Shown here: piece by piece, positions 10,240 to 20,965 of the stretch
Numbering within the stretch: position 1 is the stretch's first letter
Layout: each line of letters starts with the position of its first letter
Source: Cheiracanthium punctorium
Taxonomy: Eukaryota > Arthropoda > Arachnida > Araneae > Cheiracanthiidae
Assembly: GCA_038373885.1 (NCBI GenBank)
Contig: JAWZYV010000169.1
Coordinates: 496,001-560,000 of the forward strand
Direction: 5' to 3'
DNA length: 64,000 bases
The notes under the pieces: generated by a model
What the model saw: only the letters and a program-made list of their open reading frames with translations
What the model was told of the DNA's origin: nothing
The model's database searches: none
Translations under genes and position numbers: made by a program

Positions 10240-10475
10240 GATCTAGGTCAAGGGGTGGGTGTGTCCTCCGTGGGTGTCTTTCTAAGGGGTCTTAACCGGC
10301 ATTTATGCTACGTTTTGGAGGAAACCAGCCATATATGTTTCCTAACATATGCATGTTGCAAGTACTGTTTTATTTTCCGAACGGAATACAGGAAAACTCC
10401 GAACGGTTAGGTCGACAGACGCGGTCTGTTTTCAACCAGAAACCTTCAGTCTCCCAGTTCAGAGCGCTAAGCGAC
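10240..10475 (-). mobile_element. Degenerate tRNA-derived SINE
   Basis: Reads on the minus strand as a diverged, interrupted member of the SINE family at 16540. Recognisable parts are the TTTCTAAGGGGTCTTAAC block (10278-10295) and the GGTTAGGTCGACAGACGCGG block (10404-10423), with a foreign stretch of about 100 bp between them. It lies inside the Helitron. Confidence 0.5.
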
Positions 10476-11479
10476 CTTGAAAGACCTTCAAAGACCTTGA
10501 AAATGAATTTCGCGTTATTGACGTGGTGATTGTGGTAATGTTCTAATTGTGTCATATCCACTGCGTTTTCATTTTTCGAGTCAAGAGCTGTAGAAATGAT
10601 TGTTTTCACTTAATTGTCAAATTTAACAGTTTGAGTGGCAACAACGAACTCCGTAACTAAGGAAACTGTTGCAAAATTAAAATTAGAACATGAAATAAAA
10701 TTTATTTATGCTTGCTAGAACTGCCACATTGGCATAATTAACGCCAATAGTCGATGGCAAATAGCCAAAATGAATCGTAAATGCAATAATTTATTGGCAA
10801 TACCAGGTATAATTACCAGGCTTAAAAACATTCTCCAAAAATTTTCGTATCTTTACAGAATTCCTATTTTACTATACCCTGTTTGGCGGGATTTAAAAAA
10901 ATTATCTATCCACCTGCTCGTAACATTGGCTCATCTCAATCGTGCCATAGAATTAGCAATACAAACGCAAAAAACACACACTATTAAACACGGAGTTACA
11001 CTACATTTGAATATTTATCGCCAATTTTTCTAAGAAAGGTACTAAAGAAGGAATCCGCATAAGCCATTTTGCGAGAGAATCATTCTAAGCACTGATTTAA
11101 CAGCAAATGGGAAATAGTTATTTGTGTATGGCTCGATCAAATTAATCCAAAAATTAATGCAGACATTTAATTGAAAAGTAGCATAGGAGTATTTTAAATT
11201 ATCAACTATAACATGTTTTATTTATTCTAATTTACCAAATGCAAGAATTTAATTTCTTTTGAAATTTGGTGTCATTCACCCAAGTTAAATCAATTTACTT
11301 AATTTCGGGGAAATTCCAAAGATCGATCGCTTAAAATCGCCTTAATAATTGCACTATTTCTGCATGGAAAATTAAAGTTTAACACCGTATTCTCAAAAAA
11401 CCTACACACAAACCTAAACCTATTTCGGTTCGCTCGAAGTAAATTGCGCCAAGCCCAAAATTGTGCAAATCGGTAGAAC

Positions 11480-11777
11480 CATGGCTCACTGAGATAAATA
11501 CAGGCTGTCCGAAAAGCTCCGTTTTTGCGTACGAGTAAATTTTCGCTTCTTCGCCGATTTGTCGCTGTTACCCAACTGTATCACTGTTGCCAACTCTTCC
11601 GGAGAAAATATGCCTAAAATCAAAATTTAAAGTATCCACAAATGGCTAACAATATTTTCAAGCTGAGAAAAAAAGTAAAATTTTTTTGGCGTTAAAGAAG
11701 CGAAACTTTTCTTGTACGCAAAATCCCATAGGAGAAACTGGTTTTCGGACAGCCTGTACTTATCCCAGTGAGCCATG
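11480..11777. mobile_element. MITE with CATGGCTCACTG ends
   Basis: An exact 8-bp target duplication GGTAGAAC (11472-11479 and 11778-11785) brackets TIRs of about 35 bp. They start CATGGCTCACTGAGATAAAT on the left and CATGGCTCACTGGGATAAGT on the right. The homologous site in copy 1 (about 2458-2466) is uninterrupted GGTAGAACCTAC, proving insertion after the copies separated. The 8-bp duplication suggests a hAT-like mechanism, but the terminal bases are not a standard hAT signature. Confidence 0.85.
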
Positions 11778-12345
11778 GGTAGAACCTACTACTTTCTCAA
11801 AATATGCCATATCATCCATTTTATTTTTCGCCAAACTATAAAATATACGGTTTAGTTTCGGAAATCTATAAATCCTTATTCTTTTACATAAAAACATTGA
11901 ATTTCTGCTCTGATTTCCCACGCAGACGATATTTTAATTAAAAAATAACCTAGCAAATACTCTATACAGAAAAAAAAGGATTATTCTTTTATTTTTAATT
12001 CAAGTCTAAATCATTTAATAAATTCGCCAAACATGGCAACCTCGATGCTTATTTCTCCCTTTTTTGACTACAGGGGTTACAATCGCGGAATTGCGGAGAG
12101 CAAAAATTGGCGATTTTGACGGGTATTTTTTATCAATTAATATCTCCTAAACTAATTCGAATTTCGAAATTTACTTCAGCGGAAGACCTTCCTCGGAATT
12201 TTTCGAATCCGGGGACACCTCGATCGAAATTCAACTCCCAGCCGTTTTGGAGGAGATGATGTTACAGACAGACGCGCACAGATTTTAGTAGTATAGAAGA
12301 TTTCCATAGAAAAAGGCGCAATCTTCAAAAAATCATTACCTACAT

Positions 12346-12950
12346 CAGGGATGGGCAAACGGCCCGCGGGTCAAATCCGGTCCACCGGAAGGTTTTATCC
12401 GGCCCGCGGATAGAATTTTAATTTGCCGATCCGACGGAAATTAAAAGATAATATATATTTGTTTATTATATATTCATATTAAGAATTACGAAGATGGCTT
12501 GAAAACATCAGTGCCATGCAAACAGAATTGGATATTAATACCATGCATTTCATCGTAAATTGTGAAGTAGTGAGGTCAGATTTGCAGCTTGAATTAATTG
12601 AGTTGCAATCTAACAATCATTTCAAGCGGTTGTTTCTAAATATGCCAAAGTTAGAGTTTTACAAATCATTATCGAAAGTAAGTTTCCCAAATTTAATATC
12701 TCACCCCCAGAAAATCAGTGCTATGTTTGCTTCATTTTATACATGTGAACAAGTGTTTTCAACTATGAACCTTAGAAAGAATTCTAAGGAAGTTTTAAAA
12801 ATGAAACCGCAATTTCATTCATCTCATTAACATATTTAAATTGTCACACTTGTATATTGCTTTTAAAATTTTTGAAAAATTTGTCTTGGCCCGCCAAACT
12901 TTTTTTTTTTCGATTTTTGGCCCGCGACCGAAAAAGTTTGCCCATCCCTG
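12346..12950 (+). mobile_element. Non-autonomous hAT element
   Basis: Ends CAGGGATGGGCAAACGGCCC and, from the right, CAGGGATGGGCAAACTTTTT are a hAT signature. Flanking octamers ACCTACAT and GCCTACAC match at six of eight positions, an eroded target duplication. At 605 bp it is far shorter than an autonomous hAT. It retains the 3' part of the transposase reading frame. It lies about 45 bp beyond the Helitron 5' end. Confidence 0.85.
12516..12830 (+). pseudogene. hAT transposase C-terminal fragment
   Basis: The frame of 104 codons includes ELIELQSNNHFKRLF (about residues 27-41) and then FASFYTCEQVFSTMNLRKNS. The second stretch is the hAT C-terminal (dimerisation) signature, usually FGSTYLCEQAFSKMKYIKSK in relatives of GTF2IRD2/ZBED-type hATs. 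The start at 12516 is arbitrary. The upstream BED finger and first catalytic aspartates are deleted, and the end lacks the usual L-D-H-L tail. Same strand as the element. No function expected. Confidence 0.75.
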
Positions 12951-12958
12951 GCCTACAC

Positions 12959-13594
12959 CTAAAGTTCTTAAGTACGACAAAACTACAAAAAAAGTGTTTT
13001 AAAATAATAAAATAACATAATATTTATACTACTTATAATAGTAAAATAGAATAGTGCTAATGGGGAAAACAGGCTTCAATGATTAACTCAATTTTCGCGG
13101 TGGCAATCCATGTGCAGGCCCGTTGCTAATAGCAACGGCCCGCTCTGATTAAGACAGTAAACAAGAATGAGTTTACTGTACATGACTGTTAAATAAGAGT
13201 GCGATTTGCATACCTTTTTGCGATCTGTAGTATATTTTGAAACACTTTGTGTGTGTGTGTGCGTGCTTTTTTTTTTCTTCTTCTTCCAAACGCAATAGGA
13301 AATTTGACAAATGTTTGCATATTTCGCGGCGAATGGTGAAACTGCTAAAATTTAGTGCTTACAATGCTAAACCACGGTGGTTTATAAGTTTAAATGATAA
13401 CAGAGCGAAATAATAAAGTTAAAAATCAAAACTTTTCTTACTAAATTTTTAAAACATCGGCATCGGCCTGCACTACAGCTTACACAATTTCTCATTGACA
13501 GGTTTTAGCAATAATTCAGTAAAATTTTGCAATTTCTTGTCAATAAGAAACATTATTTATTCAGCATCAAAAAAATTATACATATATATATATA
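12959..13594. other. Spacer with one short hairpin
   Basis: AT-rich. CCGTTGCT (13120-13127) and AGCAACGG (13131-13138) form an 8-bp stem with a 3-nt loop. A related, decayed sequence lies at 7424-7460, so this may be the scar of a small repeat. GTGTGT and TTTTTTCTTCTTCTTCC simple sequence follow near 13250-13290. Confidence 0.5.
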
Positions 13595-15861
13595 TCTTTT
13601 AAATAAAAATGAAATTCTGTTTGTTTGTTTGTTTGTTTGTGGATTTGATTCGTATACAAATCCACAAAAATGGACTTATCGGCCTCAAATTTAGCACAGA
13701 TATGTAAAATAATATAGAATAAATCATTGTCCACTTTAAAACTTTGAAAGTCCACCCGTTCCCGGAATTTAAGAGATTTTTTATGCTCTTCACGCAAAAA
13801 TCTTTCCGTAATTGTAACCCCTGTAGTGAAAAAAGTGTGAAATAAGGATCGTGGTTGCCATGTGTGGCGATTTTGCCGAATAAAATGTCGTTCGTATACA
13901 AATCCACAAAAAATGATCCTATTATTCCTAAGGTAATTTTTTTTTTTAATTATAATATCGTGTGCATGGGAAATCAGAGCAGGAATGTAATGCTTTACAC
14001 GCAAAACAATAAGATTTGAAGATTTCCGAGGCTAATGTGTAAATTTTTTTAGTTTGGCGAAAAAATAAAATGGCTGAAATATGGATTTTGAGTAAGTGAG
14101 TTCTAGCGGTTTGCACAGTTTTCGGCTTGGCGCAATTTATTGAGAGCTTAAGGAAATAGATTTTTGAAAACAAGTGCAAAGATTTTATTAGAATACAGCG
14201 TTAAATTTTAATGATCCGTGAAGAAATAATGCAGTTATTAAGGGATTTCAAGCGATCTAACTTCAGAATTCTCGCCAATTGAGTACATTGATTTAAGTTG
14301 GGGGAATTCCGCCAAATTTCAGAAAATTGAAATCTTCTCATTTAGTACATCGGAGTAACGATGAATAAAACACATTATAGTTGATAATTTAAAAAAAAAA
14401 TCGGCTGTATTAAGGGATTCCAATTTTCAAATAAATGCGTGCTACTCTTTGGCGGTCGAACCATTTCCCATATTGATTGCTGCTAAGTTAATGCTTCGAA
14501 TGATTCCCTGAAAAAACTCTTGCAAAATGGCGTATGTTGGCACTTTGGCGAGGCTTAGATTTGAAACTGGATTTTATTTGAGACTGGTACATATAATAAC
14601 ACTGGTTATAGATAAAAATGAATGTTGGCATGTGTTTATGAGGTTGAAAAACTCCAGCACCGTTGAGCACCGTTGCACGATGAAATTTGGTTCACCTAAG
14701 TCTTTTATGATGGAGAAGGTTTTTATGCTATCCGATTTCCTTAACTTGCCACTTGGTGCCGCAGCACAACGTTGAATTCTATTCCGTTTAGCCGTTTGCT
14801 ATGCGGATATCGTCCAACCGATTTCGATGAAATTTGGTACACGCGAATATTAGAACACGGAGAATATTTTTCAATATCCATTTTGCTGTAACTTGCCGCT
14901 AAATGGCGCTGCAAAGCATCAACTTCTTTACCGTTCGACCTATCGGCGTAAAATTTTTTATACTTACATATTTGAGCACGAAGAATATATTTTAACTGCG
15001 TTCCTTTTGATGTTACTCACCACTAGATGACACTGCAATGCATTATTATTTTAACTCGCCACTAGATGACGCTGCAGCAGGCCAAATTCTTGACCATTCA
15101 CACGGTCGCTATGAAAATCAGTATACATAGGTATTTGAACAATGAGAATATTTTGGCGTTATCCATTTTGCTATAACTCGCCACTTGACGGCGCTGTAGC
15201 AAATCATTACTTTAATTAACTACTAGATGGCCCTGCAGTGTATCACTTCTTGACTGTGCAAATGATCGTTATGAAAATTGGTATACATAGATAGTTGAAC
15301 ACGGTCGCTATGAAAATCAGTATACATAGCTATTTGAACAATGAGAATATTTTGGCGTTATCCATTCTGCTATAACTCGCCACTTGACGGCGCTATAGCA
15401 AATCATTACTTTATTGAATCACTAGATGGCTCTGCAGTGTATCACTTCTTGACTGTGCAAATAATCGCTATGAAAATAGGTATACATAGATATTTCAACA
15501 CGGGGAAGAGTTTGGCGCTATCCATTTTTCTATAACTTACCACTAGATGTCGCGTCGACACATGAACTTCAGGACTGTCCAGCCGATAGTCATGAAAATT
15601 CGTATACATCGATATCTGAATGCGAAAAATATTTTCGCCGTATCCGTTTTGCTAAAACTCGCCACTAGATTGCGCTACGCCGCATGGCCTTCTTCATCGT
15701 ACAAACGATTGCCTTGCAATTCGGTATGCATGATTATTGGACACAATATAACGCGATATCCACTTTGCTATATCTGTTTATTACAATGAATAGTAATCAC
15801 CACAAATCGTAATATCAAAAAGTCCATTCATTCCCGTGCGAAGAACGGGTACTTCAACTAG
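13595..15861 (+). mobile_element. Helitron derivative, copy 3, with tandem-repeat tail
   Basis: A|TCTTTTAAAT at 13595 is the likely 5' end. The 3' end is clear: hairpin stem CCCGT (15833-15837) and ACGGG (15845-15849) with a 7-nt loop, then 8 nt later CTAG (15858-15861) followed by T. The interior at about 13790-14370 matches the other two Helitrons in inverted orientation (GTAACCCCTGTAGTGAAAAA, TTGGCGCAATTTA). The 3' half is a diverged tandem array. No Rep-helicase is present. The first 200 bp differ from copies 1 and 2, so it is a separate subfamily. Confidence 0.8.
14640..15780. repeat. Diverged tandem array with CGCCACTAGATGGCGCTG-like core
   Basis: Degenerate units contain, in order, GTCGCTATGAAAATC, GTATACATAG-TATTTGAACA, GAGAATATTTTGGCGTTATC and TAACTCGCCACTAGATG-CGCTGC. 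Two neighbouring units are nearly identical with a 199-bp period (ACGGTCGCT at 15102 and 15301). Earlier and later units are more decayed. The array occupies the 3' half of the Helitron. Confidence 0.8.
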
Positions 15862-15862
15862 T

Positions 15863-16539
15863 ATATATATATATATATTACTTGAAATAATCTACCGTCT
15901 CTTAACTAATATTTAAACAATTACTGCTCATAGATCGAAATGAATTCGAATTATTTTGTAAGCTCCTGGAAAGGAATTACTCATGATATGTGTTACCACG
16001 GTTCACCGGTGGCGTACGCAAAGGGATGAATTTCCTTTCTTGTCGAAATTTTTTACCATAAAGTCTTTGTGCTAGAAGTTAAACCTATATTTTTAAGTTT
16101 TGGCATACAGATTATTACCTTCTAATAAAATGATGTCCATAACCTCCTTTGAAAGAAGTCTGCTTAGATCATTTCGACTGTGGTTACAATATACAGAATT
16201 TGTTTCAATAAGTTCTAACAAAGAAAAGGGAAAAGAATTTTTCATGAAAAAAAAAAAAAAAACATTGATTAAAGTTTTATTTAGATAGAGGACAACGTTT
16301 TTTTCCCCCAGTTTCAACGCACGTGGGGAAACAAAATAATTTCTTTGATTAACTTTAGTAGTAGTAAGTAGATGGCAGCACTAACCAAATTCCATCATTT
16401 AAGTTGCAACTTCTATGTTGATTAATAAATAAACAATAATTTAGATTTATCTACAATTCAAAAAAACATTCCTTACATCTAATCGCAAAACACACACACA
16501 CTTCTTGTGTTGTTGTTTTTATGCAATTATTCATTTATC
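15863..16539. other. Unassigned AT-rich spacer
   Basis: TA repeat at the Helitron edge, then no supported gene. TAGATGGCAG at 16369-16378 is one of the CTCF-like decamers discussed in the findings. Confidence 0.5.
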
Positions 16540-16790
16540 ATGGCACAGTGGTTTATGCCACTGAAAATGGTAGATGGCCGAAGTGTGAAGGTCCCGGTTC
16601 GGGTCCCATCGCGCGGCTGTCGATCTAACGGTCTGGAGTTTTGGTAGGTTTTCTCCAGATGTAACGTGAATACGCGTTAGAACCCCTTAGAGAGTCCTCC
16701 TACCAAGGTACCCCCCCCCTTGGAAGATCGCCCTAGTGTTAGTGGCTGCTCCTCCATTTGAGCACATGAGCACGTGAACCCCCAAAGGAA
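16540..16790 (+). mobile_element. tRNA-derived SINE, copy 1
   Basis: An RNA polymerase III A-box-like TGGCACAGTGG (about 16541) and a B-box-like GGTTCGGGTCC (about 16596) sit about 55 bp apart, as in a tRNA-derived promoter. The family-specific body follows: CGCGCGGCTGTCGATCTAAC, GGTCTGGAGTTTTGGTAGG and AACCCCTTAGAGAGTCCTCC. The 3' end is fuzzy and lacks a clean poly-A or TSD. At least four other copies or fragments occur in this window. Confidence 0.8.
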
Positions 16791-16966
16791 AAAAAACTGA
16801 AGAATAAACACATTAACAAATTAAGTTTAAAGCAAATATTAGATTTATGTGAATTTAAAACGTGAGTTTTACTCTCTCCCCCTTCCTCCCACTATTATTA
16901 AATACGCTTATTATAGCTAACGCACTGTAGTGTAGGTTACCACAACTCAAGTCTAATCAGTCGCAC

Positions 16967-17064
16967 GTGCGAACGGAAATTTTTCCCTCTGCACCGCTCT
17001 CTGGGATAAGAAGCCCAGACAGCTGGGAGGAAACACGGCACTTATAAAATCTGTCCGTTCGCAC
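16967..17064. repeat. 98-bp segment between 11-bp inverted repeats
   Basis: GTGCGAACGGA (16967-16977) and its complement TCCGTTCGCAC (17054-17064) enclose a GC-richer 76-bp interior. Could be a small MITE. I cannot define a target duplication. Confidence 0.45.
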
Positions 17065-18689
17065 AAATTCATTGTGCACCCATGGCCACTTTTTTGCGAT
17101 ACCGCTTCCGGATTTTGTCTTGGTTTGTTGCGTTCGGTTAATTAATTAATTTTTATTTCATTTTCTTAATATTTTCTTAATTTTTCACTACATTATTTTT
17201 TTACAAACTAGTGTAAATAATTAAGATACGTGTTTCGGAGCTAAAGCAATGGCATTTTTCAATAGTATCCTTTGAAAAAAAATTGAAATATAATGAGTCA
17301 AGACAGCACCTTTTCTAAAACTTACCTTGGTGACGAAATGCAAGACCCAAGATGACTTGTTGTCTTTCAGTTGCGTGCATTGTTTTCCTTTTACTGCTGG
17401 AAACGCAAATGTATTTTAATTTGTAAGGTGCGTCGTATCTGCATATTTAATTTTCGAAATTTGTTTTGTGAACCTCTTTTTAAATCACCCACGAGCCGCC
17501 ACTGCCTAGTGTAGCGTTGCCATAATCACACACAACCAACCAACCAACCAACTCTGGGCATATAAATCGTTTGCAGACGGAAACTGCAAATGGAATTACA
17601 AATTAATTTTCCAAAGCTTAATATTTGCTGCTTTCAATAACTAAAATCGAAATGTACAGTGTTCTTTTCCCTTTTTTCGACCTAATAATATCAACTGCAA
17701 AAACTTTTATTCTGGTTAACAAAGACCAGATTTCTTATCAGCTCTGAAACCGGGTTAGAAAATTTTTTTTAGATTTTGGGTCCATTTACATTATACGGAC
17801 GAACGGACATTCAGAAAACTCTACCTCTCACCCATGTTTGACATCTGCGATTCTGCGATTTTGAATAGCGGGAACCAATTTCTTAGTGATTCGCAATATA
17901 TGCATCAGCATCGATGAAAATAGTGTAGGCATTCAATATCTTGTTTTACAGTATGATTGTATGGAGTGACTAAGAGGAAAAATAACTTAATATATGCCCA
18001 TGTGAAAAAAAAAGTTACAAACGAAATCTTTTAGTCATTATTTTTAATTGCCAAATGAGTTCTACTGTTTGAACGACCCTCATATTTAAATTTGTAAACT
18101 AAAAACAGTAATAAAAATATAAATTTCATTTGCTGAAATTATTTTATAAGAATAATTAATATCAATTAAGCCCCGAATCCATTACATTTAGAGCAAGCTT
18201 TTTAAGAATGATATGCATATGTTTTGCAGAAAGAGGTATAATACATTTCTCTCAAATGATTTATCTTTTGCTGTTAAAATGATGTAATCAAGTATTGAAA
18301 ATGAGATTAGGAAATCTTAGAAACTATAGAAGCACATCTATTTCTTATTCAAAAATGTCAATTATATTATTTAATTAAAAAATAAACTTGTAACATCTTT
18401 TATGTCAGTGCTAATAAGTACAATCGTTTGAATGTAGATGGCAGCACTAAATTAGAATTGAAATTCGAATAGGACCCTATTCATATAGTACTTAGATTTT
18501 ATAGCCCGAGTATCACTAGTCAGCAATCAGGCTCACTTTTTCGATACACTTGGATAATCTATGCTCTGTTAGAGAGAACTCTGACAGCAGGCGCTGCAAG
18601 AGAGAAATTTAAAAAGAAATTTTTTGTGATTCCATCTGGGTGAAAAATTAAGATTTGTGTTCTACGCAGAGAAATTTATACATACCTTA
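17065..18689. other. Mostly unassigned; contains a SINE tail
   Basis: At 17505-17552 the stretch TAGTGTAGCGTTGCCATAAT followed by (AACC)n is the 3' tail of the SINE family without its tRNA head. TAGATGGCAG occurs at 18435-18444. The rest is AT-rich with nothing I can support. Confidence 0.5.
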
Positions 18690-18900
18690 AACTGGAAAAT
18701 GGTAGACTGGCTGAAGTGTGAAAGTCCCGGGTTCGGGTCCCATCGCGCGGTTGTCGATCTAACGGTCTGGAGTTTTGGTATGTTTACTCCAGATGTAACG
18801 TGGATACCTGTGAATACCCCTTAGAAAGTCCAAGGCACTCCCATCCTTGGCAGATCGCCCCAGTGTAGCTTTGCCATAGTCACACAAACAAACAAACTTA
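18690..18900 (+). mobile_element. tRNA-derived SINE, copy 2
   Basis: Shares AAATGGTAGACTGGCTGAAG, a B-box-like GGTTCGGGTCC, the GTCGATCTAACGGTCTGG body and the CAGTGTAGCTTTGCCATAGT 3' end running into (CAAA)n. The extreme 5' A-box end is missing or decayed, so the copy is 5'-truncated. Confidence 0.8.
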
Positions 18901-19221
18901 CCTTAAACTGAATACAGGCGCAGGGTTCCTGGCCCGAAAGAGTCCACCAAATCCATTTATTAAATTCTTAAATATGATTCTTCGCGATTTTATGCAGAGA
19001 ATTTTAAGATACACACATACACACACTAGAAAAAAAAAATAATAATAATAATTTCCTGTTCAAAAGTTTTCACCTTTATTTTTTTTAAAGGGTTTTTTTC
19101 AGATACCGCTAAAAATTATTACTCGACTCAGTTACTATGGGTTAATAACTAGTGAAATGGAGCAGTTCTATGTTTTTGCGCAGTCTTGGAAATTTAAATG
19201 TTTTTTTCATTTTTTTAAACT

Positions 19222-19447
19222 GTACTGTTGTTGTGTGTGATTACGGCAACGCAACACTAGGGCGATCTGCCAAGGGGGGGTGCCTTGGTAGGAGGACTTT
19301 CTAAGGGGTTCTAACGCGTATTCACGTTACATCTGGAGAAAACATACCAAAACTCCAGACCGTTAGATCGACAGCCGCGCGATGGGACCCGAACCCGGAA
19401 CCTTCACACTTCGGCCATCTACCATTTTCAGTGGCATAACCACGGTG
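19222..19447 (-). mobile_element. tRNA-derived SINE, copy 3 (most complete)
   Basis: On the minus strand it starts with an A-box-like ACCGTGGTTATGCCACTG, has AAATGGTAGATGGCCGAAGT, the B-box-like GGTTCGGGTCCC and the body, and ends with TAGTGTTGCGTTGCCGTAAT followed by a (CACAA)n-like tail. It is the best copy here for defining the family, and it runs antiparallel to copy 2. Confidence 0.85.
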
Positions 19448-20439
19448 TTATTTCACTGAAATGACTAAATAATAGATATTTTATTACATATTTAATACCA
19501 TATTAATGTACTTGTATTGGAACTCTTCAAAATATATGTAAACACAATACAGTTTTCATGAAGTTAATCCGTATCCACTCGAGTTATCCCTAGTTTATTA
19601 TCTGATGACATGTTAAATTCGGATGGAGTATATCCCTTGCTTTCGATATAACACATTAAATTAAGAGTAAGTTGAGGTGGCTCCAAATTTAATATTGCCC
19701 AGGGCCCCGCATTTCTAATTATCGGGCTCTGATTAAGGTTCGCGTAAAATCAGTAAAGCGGAATGACTCTTTATCTCTCATTGAAATAGGCTTAATGTAA
19801 TATTTAAAATGTTGGAATGAAAAATTACCTACATAGTTGGACTTGAGTCGAAATACACAGAATAAAAGGAAAAGCAGGCATTTTAAAACTAGAACTGTAT
19901 TCAAATACGTATTTAAGGTGATGGTTCAAGGGGGTTCGAACCCTTCCCGAAATTTCAATTTTTGTTAACAAAATGATAATGATGAAGGATTTTTTTTCGA
20001 AAATGTCTGCTTTTTCCACTGTTAGGATCCCTTCCGATTTTTTTTTTCTGGATACGTCCGTGGTTGTATTAGTAAGTTTTTACGCAGATTTTAAATGTTT
20101 AAATTGTTTTTATGTGTTTATATTGAATCAGAATGGAAAATAGGAGACATAAAAATTAAGGTGCTTGAATACATTCTAAGACACAAATACACATACAAAA
20201 AAAAAGAAAAACGTACCAAGAAAAATTAATACAAAATTCCTTGATATTCATACTTGATACACTGTACTTGATACTTGATATACTGAGTACAAGTTTGAAA
20301 TTTTTCAAGTTTAACGACCAATCAATCCTGATGATTTTATTTCACTTTGGTTGTCATCCTAGCCGACCTTATACCCATGGGCACCCATACCTATGGGCAG
20401 GAACGGGACAAAGAACAATCATATGAGACTTAGAAACAA
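19448..20439. other. Unassigned spacer
   Basis: CAGGGCC (19701) and GGGCTCTG (19724-19731) enclose a 32-bp hAT-end-like palindrome. Otherwise nothing supported. Confidence 0.4.
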
Positions 20440-20640
20440 TCATATGGGTGCCCATGTTTACAGAACTGCTGCACATCGCCGATGTTCTACGTCCCTTTGT
20501 GTTGGTCTTCACGCCATCCGGGCTTATATTTCAGGAAGATAACCCCCATCCTCTCATGGCGATAGTGCTATTGCTGCCGATCTTACGACCAATTCGTTCA
20601 GGCCTACAACCTTAAAACTTTGACTCTTAACCTAAGGCAC
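20440..20640 (+). pseudogene. Tc1-like transposase fragment
   Basis: In one frame from about 20463 the translation reads ELLHIADVLRPFVLVFTPSG followed by LIFQEDNPHP. This fits the Tc1-family segment around the second catalytic aspartate, usually of the form VLRPHVVPF-GLIFQQDNARPH. Downstream coding is lost after about 100 bp and no TIRs are visible. It is a short relic of an element different from, or more decayed than, the one at 30576. Confidence 0.5.
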
Positions 20641-20654
20641 AAGTGGTTTGTACA

Positions 20655-20965
20655 GCTGCGGAAAAAAAAAGTCCCACTTGCTCTTTATTTCGGCATCGTT
20701 CGTCGTACAGCAAAGTTATATACTCCATTCGTTTTCAAATAACGCATACTTTAATTTACTATTAATTTAATTTGCATAAGGGGCCGTCTTCATATTTAAT
20801 TATGCATCAACTTCGTTTTTCTCAATGGCAACACTGTATTTTGACTTTATTAAACGAAAGAAAACCTTCAAATTACCCTAAATATAAATTTTCACCAATG
20901 TTCTACGATACTTTCCGGAGATATTGCGAGTTATTTTTTGCGCATTTTTAAGGGACTTCCTACAA
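20655..20965 (+). repeat. Interspersed repeat family X, copy 1
   Basis: Aligns with 41650-41965. Shared blocks are GCTCTTTATTT, TCGTTCGTCGTACAG, TTTACAAATAACG-like, ATAAGGGG-GTC and CCGGAGATATTGCGA/CTGGAGATATTGCGA in the same order and spacing. No termini or coding potential identified. The class is unknown. Confidence 0.65.

Larger units (their letters stand above)
9887..12300 (-). mobile_element. Helitron derivative, copy 2, both ends present
   Basis: On the minus strand it begins A|TCTTCTATACTACTAAAAT at 12300 and ends at 9887 with CTAG followed by T. A short hairpin (stem CCGT/ACGG, 9899-9902 and 9910-9913) lies just before the CTAG. TC start, 3' hairpin, CTRR end and A-T insertion site are the Helitron hallmarks. 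The 2.4 kb contains a SINE-like segment (10240-10475), a nested MITE (11480-11777) and an open frame near the 3' end, but no Rep-helicase. It is therefore a non-autonomous carrier. Blocks at 10560-11480 and 11786-12300 match copy 1. Confidence 0.8.

Noticed and set aside
13576..14004. 142-codon minus-strand ORF, the second longest frame in the window
   Set aside because: It lies across the 5' part of a Helitron in the opposite orientation, ends in simple-repeat sequence encoding HKQTNKQT, and shows no motif. An incidental frame.
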